Positions 61,189 through 64,000 of a stretch of 64,000 nucleotides of DNA are shown here, piece by piece. Numbering within the stretch: position 1 is the first letter of the stretch; every line of letters starts with the position of its first letter. A program made the translations under genes and the position numbers. This DNA is from Salmonella enterica subsp. diarizonae. Lineage in GTDB: Bacteria; Pseudomonadota; Gammaproteobacteria; Enterobacterales; Enterobacteriaceae. The stretch is from positions 62,001-126,000 of the forward strand of contig NZ_VXJV01000008.1 in NCBI RefSeq assembly GCF_008692785.1, read 5' to 3'. The notes beneath the pieces were generated by a model. The model saw only the letters and a list, made by a program, of their open reading frames with translations, did no database searches and was not told the origin of the DNA.

Positions 61189-62790
61189 ATGCAAACAGCA
61201 CAACGGATCATCAATCATTATCGCCGTAATCGTTTCATTGTTTGCACGATTTGTGCACTGACCACGCTCATTCTTACGCTGAGCATCCGATTTATTTCGG
61301 AGCGGAACTTAAATCATCATCGCACGGTCGCGTTCGCGAATCATGCCGTTGATGCGCTGGATAATGTTTTGCATCCCCTCCAGGTCGGACGAAACGTGCT
61401 GCTACCATTGCTTGAACTTCCGTGCGCGACCGCGCATCTGCCGTTGCGTAAGCAAGCCGCCCGCCTGCAAACCATCCGTTCTATCGGGCTGGTGAAAGAA
61501 GGAATACTCTACTGCTCAAGTATTTTTGGTGCCCGTAACGTCCCCATGCGCCAGCTTCAGCCCGATCTTCCCGCAGCCAGCGATCTACTGCTGCTTTCCA
61601 CGGATCAATCATTACTCAAGGGAAGCCCGATTCTCATTCAGTGGTATCCCGCCTCCGCCGATGGCCAGGATGGCGTGATGGAAATTGTAAATATTGGCTT
61701 GCTGACAACCATGCTACTTGAGCCGCAGCAGCCGCAGATTACCAGCGCCAGCCTGACGGTCGGCAAACGGCACCTGTTATATGGTCGGGGCGTGGTCGAT
61801 ACTCTCCCGGAATTAAAAAAAGATGAAGAGCGTTACCAGCTCTCATCGCAGCACTTTCCTTTTACTATCAGCGTCAGCGGACCGTCGGCAGGCGAACTGG
61901 CGTTCAAGCATCTACCGACGCAGTTACCGCTGGCCGTATTGCTTAGCCTGTTGATCGGTTATATCGCCTGGCTGGCGACGGCCAGCAGAATGAGTTTTTC
62001 CTGGGAGATTAATCTGGCCCTCGCCGAACGTGAGTTTGAGCTATTTTGCCAGCCGTTGCTCAATGCCCGTACGCAGCAGTGTACCGGCGTTGAGATCCTG
62101 TTACGCTGGAACAACCCGCGCCAGGGCTGGATCTCACCGGATGTTTTTATTCCTATCGCCGAGGAACATAACCTGATAGCGCCGCTTACCCGCTATGTGA
62201 TTGCGGAAACCATTCGGCAACGGCACTACTTCCCCATAAGCCACCAGTTTCATATCGGCATCAATGTTGCGGCAAGCCATTTCCGGCACGGCGTGCTTCT
62301 CAGGGATCTTAATCAGTACTGGTTTAGTGCGGAACCTGTTCAGCAACTGGTGCTGGAGCTCACGGAACGCGACGCGTTACTTGACGTTGATTACCGCCTG
62401 ATGCGAGAGCTGCATCGTAAAGGCGTGAAGCTAGCCATCGATGATTTTGGCACAGGAAACAGCTCGCTCTCCTGGCTGGAAAAGCTGCGTCCGGATATTT
62501 TGAAAATCGATAAATCCTTCACCGCCGCCATCGGCACCGATGCGGTAAATTCAACCGTGACCGATATTATCATCGCGCTGGGGCAAAGACTGAATATTGA
62601 ACTGGTTGCGGAAGGGGTCGAAAACCAGACGCAGGCACAACATTTGCGCCAGCATGGCGTACAAATGTTACAGGGCTATCTCTATGCGAAGCCGATGCCA
62701 ATTAGCGAATTTCCACAGTGGCTGGCGGGCAGCGCGCCGCCCCCCGCCCGGCATAACGGACAGGTTATGCCCGCTATGCCGCATCTATAG
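61189..62790 (+). CDS. yoaD: YoaD (PdeG), CSS-EAL c-di-GMP phosphodiesterase
   Basis: 533 residues from ATG 61189, which matches the E. coli start; no good ribosome binding site. Two membrane helices (about 20-40 and 235-255) enclose a periplasmic CSS domain with the CSS motif in GILYCSSIFG. C-terminal EAL domain: signature GVEILLRWNNP (Ile in place of Ala), DDFGTGNSSLSWLE, KIDKSF, VAEGVEN. Degrades c-di-GMP; the CSS cysteine is under DsbA/DsbB control in this family. Confidence 0.95.
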   Translation: MQTAQRIINHYRRNRFIVCTICALTTLILTLSIRFISERNLNHHRTVAFANHAVDALDNVLHPLQVGRNVLLPLLELPCATAHLPLRKQAARLQTIRSIGLVKEGILYCSSIFGARNVPMRQLQPDLPAASDLLLLSTDQSLLKGSPILIQWYPASADGQDGVMEIVNIGLLTTMLLEPQQPQITSASLTVGKRHLLYGRGVVDTLPELKKDEERYQLSSQHFPFTISVSGPSAGELAFKHLPTQLPLAVLLSLLIGYIAWLATASRMSFSWEINLALAEREFELFCQPLLNARTQQCTGVEILLRWNNPRQGWISPDVFIPIAEEHNLIAPLTRYVIAETIRQRHYFPISHQFHIGINVAASHFRHGVLLRDLNQYWFSAEPVQQLVLELTERDALLDVDYRLMRELHRKGVKLAIDDFGTGNSSLSWLEKLRPDILKIDKSFTAAIGTDAVNSTVTDIIIALGQRLNIELVAEGVENQTQAQHLRQHGVQMLQGYLYAKPMPISEFPQWLAGSAPPPARHNGQVMPAMPHL

Positions 62791-62811
62791 ACTTGATTCC
62801 TGCGTGTGACG

Positions 62812-64000
62812 TTATTCCTCTTCGTCACGGACAGGCTGTTCTTTAACAATCCGAACCAGATCTACACGATAGTCGTTGGCCTCGACAATGGTGATCCGCA
62901 ACGGCGGAACATCAATGACATCGCCTACACGAGGAATATGGCCATTAGCGGCGATCACTAACCCCGCGACCGTCGCAATATCGCCCTCTTCGTTCACCAG
63001 ATGGTCAACTTCCAGCGCCTGCTGTAGCGCATGAAGATCGGTGCCGCCCTTCACTATCCAGCCCTCGGCATCGGCAACGATTTCCGGCGTTTCATCGGCA
63101 TCCGGGAACTCACCGGCAATCGCTTCCAGCACATCCAGCGGCGTAACCAGCCCCTGCACCACGCCGAACTCGTTAGTGACGATAACGAAACTGCCGCGCG
63201 CGCGACGCAGAACGCCTAACAGATTGATAGGATCAAGCGTTTCCGGCACCACTATCGCCGGAGAAGACGCGGCGATAGCCGCCACATCCGCGCCCTCTTC
63301 CAGCGCCACTAGCAACTCTTTCGCGCGAACGATACCGATAATTTCATCCAGCTCGCCCCGACATACCGGGAACAGGCTATGCGGAGAAGAGAGCAACTGC
63401 TGACGGATTTCAGCTACGCTGAGATTCGCATCCACCCAACTAATTTCGCCTCGCGGCGTCATAATGCCGCGCAGGGAACGCGACGCCAGAGTCAGTACAC
63501 CGTTAATCATGTAGCGCTCTTCTTCGGCGAAGGCGCCTTCCGACACCGACATCGCGACCGGGCTATCTGTCTCATGTTGCGTACTCGCCTGGCGTTTACC
63601 GCCCATCAGACGCAGGATAGCGTCCGCAGTACGCGCGCGCAGCGGCAACGTGGACTGATGACGAATAAAGTTGCGGCGCGCAATCTGGTTAAACACCTCG
63701 ATAATGATCGAGAAACCAATTGCCGCGTACAGGTAGCCTTTCGGAATATGGAAACCAAACCCTTCCGCCACCAGGCTCAAACCGATCATCAGCAGGAAGC
63801 TCAGACAGAGCACCACCACCGTCGGATGCTGGTTGACAAAACGGGTCAGCGGTTTTGACGCCAGTAGCATCACCGCCATCGCAATCACCACCGCCGCCAT
63901 CATAACCGGCAGATGGTTCACCATACCTACCGCCGTAATCACGGCGTCCAGCGAGAAGACCGCGTCCAGGATGACAATCTGCGTGACCACGACCCAGAAG
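62812..64000 (-). CDS. yoaE: YoaE, TerC-family membrane protein with CBS domains (5' part outside window)
   Basis: C-terminal 396 codons; the frame stays open to the right edge, so the GTG at 63990 is internal. The TerC membrane part starts with FWVVVTQIVILDAVFSLDAVITAVGMVNHLP and continues to about residue 110 of this fragment, followed by a CBS pair (LRGIMTPRGEISWVD, FVIVTNEFGVVQGLVTPLDVLEAIAGE) and a CorC/HlyC-type C-terminal domain. Full family length is about 518. Probably metal-ion transport or manganese export; not proven. Confidence 0.94.
   Translation of the reverse strand, partial: FWVVVTQIVILDAVFSLDAVITAVGMVNHLPVMMAAVVIAMAVMLLASKPLTRFVNQHPTVVVLCLSFLLMIGLSLVAEGFGFHIPKGYLYAAIGFSIIIEVFNQIARRNFIRHQSTLPLRARTADAILRLMGGKRQASTQHETDSPVAMSVSEGAFAEEERYMINGVLTLASRSLRGIMTPRGEISWVDANLSVAEIRQQLLSSPHSLFPVCRGELDEIIGIVRAKELLVALEEGADVAAIAASSPAIVVPETLDPINLLGVLRRARGSFVIVTNEFGVVQGLVTPLDVLEAIAGEFPDADETPEIVADAEGWIVKGGTDLHALQQALEVDHLVNEEGDIATVAGLVIAANGHIPRVGDVIDVPPLRITIVEANDYRVDLVRIVKEQPVRDEEE

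Overview
This window is chromosome from a Salmonella-like enterobacterium. From about 21 kb to the right edge the genes and their order match the Salmonella/E. coli backbone: hyaABCDEF-appCBX, treA, ymgE, ycgR, emtA, ldcA, cvrA, dadX-dadA, ycgB, fadR, nhaB, dsbB, ycgN-ycgM-ycgL, minCDE, rnd, fadD, yeaY, tsaB, yoaA, yoaB, yoaH, pabB, nudL, sdaA, yoaD, yoaE. The proteins look like the Salmonella versions, and a Salmonella-type extra glutamate dehydrogenase sits after appX. The left edge carries the end of the yersiniabactin high-pathogenicity island (HPI), which in Salmonella is known mainly from subspecies other than I, so a non-Typhimurium lineage is a reasonable guess (inference).

Layout. 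1-2955: 3' end of ybtE, then complete fyuA with its regulatory region and hairpin terminator (HPI end). 2956-5940: an accessory stretch with a patatin-like lipoprotein gene that appears to be cut by an in-frame amber codon, and a 38-codon small ORF with a very strong ribosome binding site. 5941-19008: an accessory carbohydrate locus. It encodes a DUF2264 protein, a Sec-exported sulfatase, an anaerobic sulfatase maturase, a GH105-type unsaturated uronyl hydrolase, a complete mannose-family PTS (IIA, IID, IIC, IIB), an AgaR-like DeoR-family regulator, a Tat-exported sulfatase and a KdgM-family acidic-oligosaccharide porin. 19275-20540: a lone AbiGi/DUF2971-like gene. 21036-31064: oxygen-tolerant hydrogenase-1, cytochrome bd-II oxidase and a glutamate dehydrogenase. 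31278-64000: housekeeping and stress genes.

How the accessory locus may work (inference): sulfated, unsaturated-uronate oligosaccharides would cross the outer membrane through the KdgM-like porin. Two periplasmic sulfatases, both with a Cys-type formylglycine motif and so dependent on the maturase, would desulfate them. The PTS would import and phosphorylate the product, and the GH105 hydrolase (perhaps with the DUF2264 protein) would split it in the cytoplasm. No polysaccharide lyase is encoded in the window, so the locus looks built to use oligosaccharides made by other organisms. An array of AAACGAAA-type repeats upstream of the maturase-sulfatase genes is a good candidate operator for the AgaR-like regulator.
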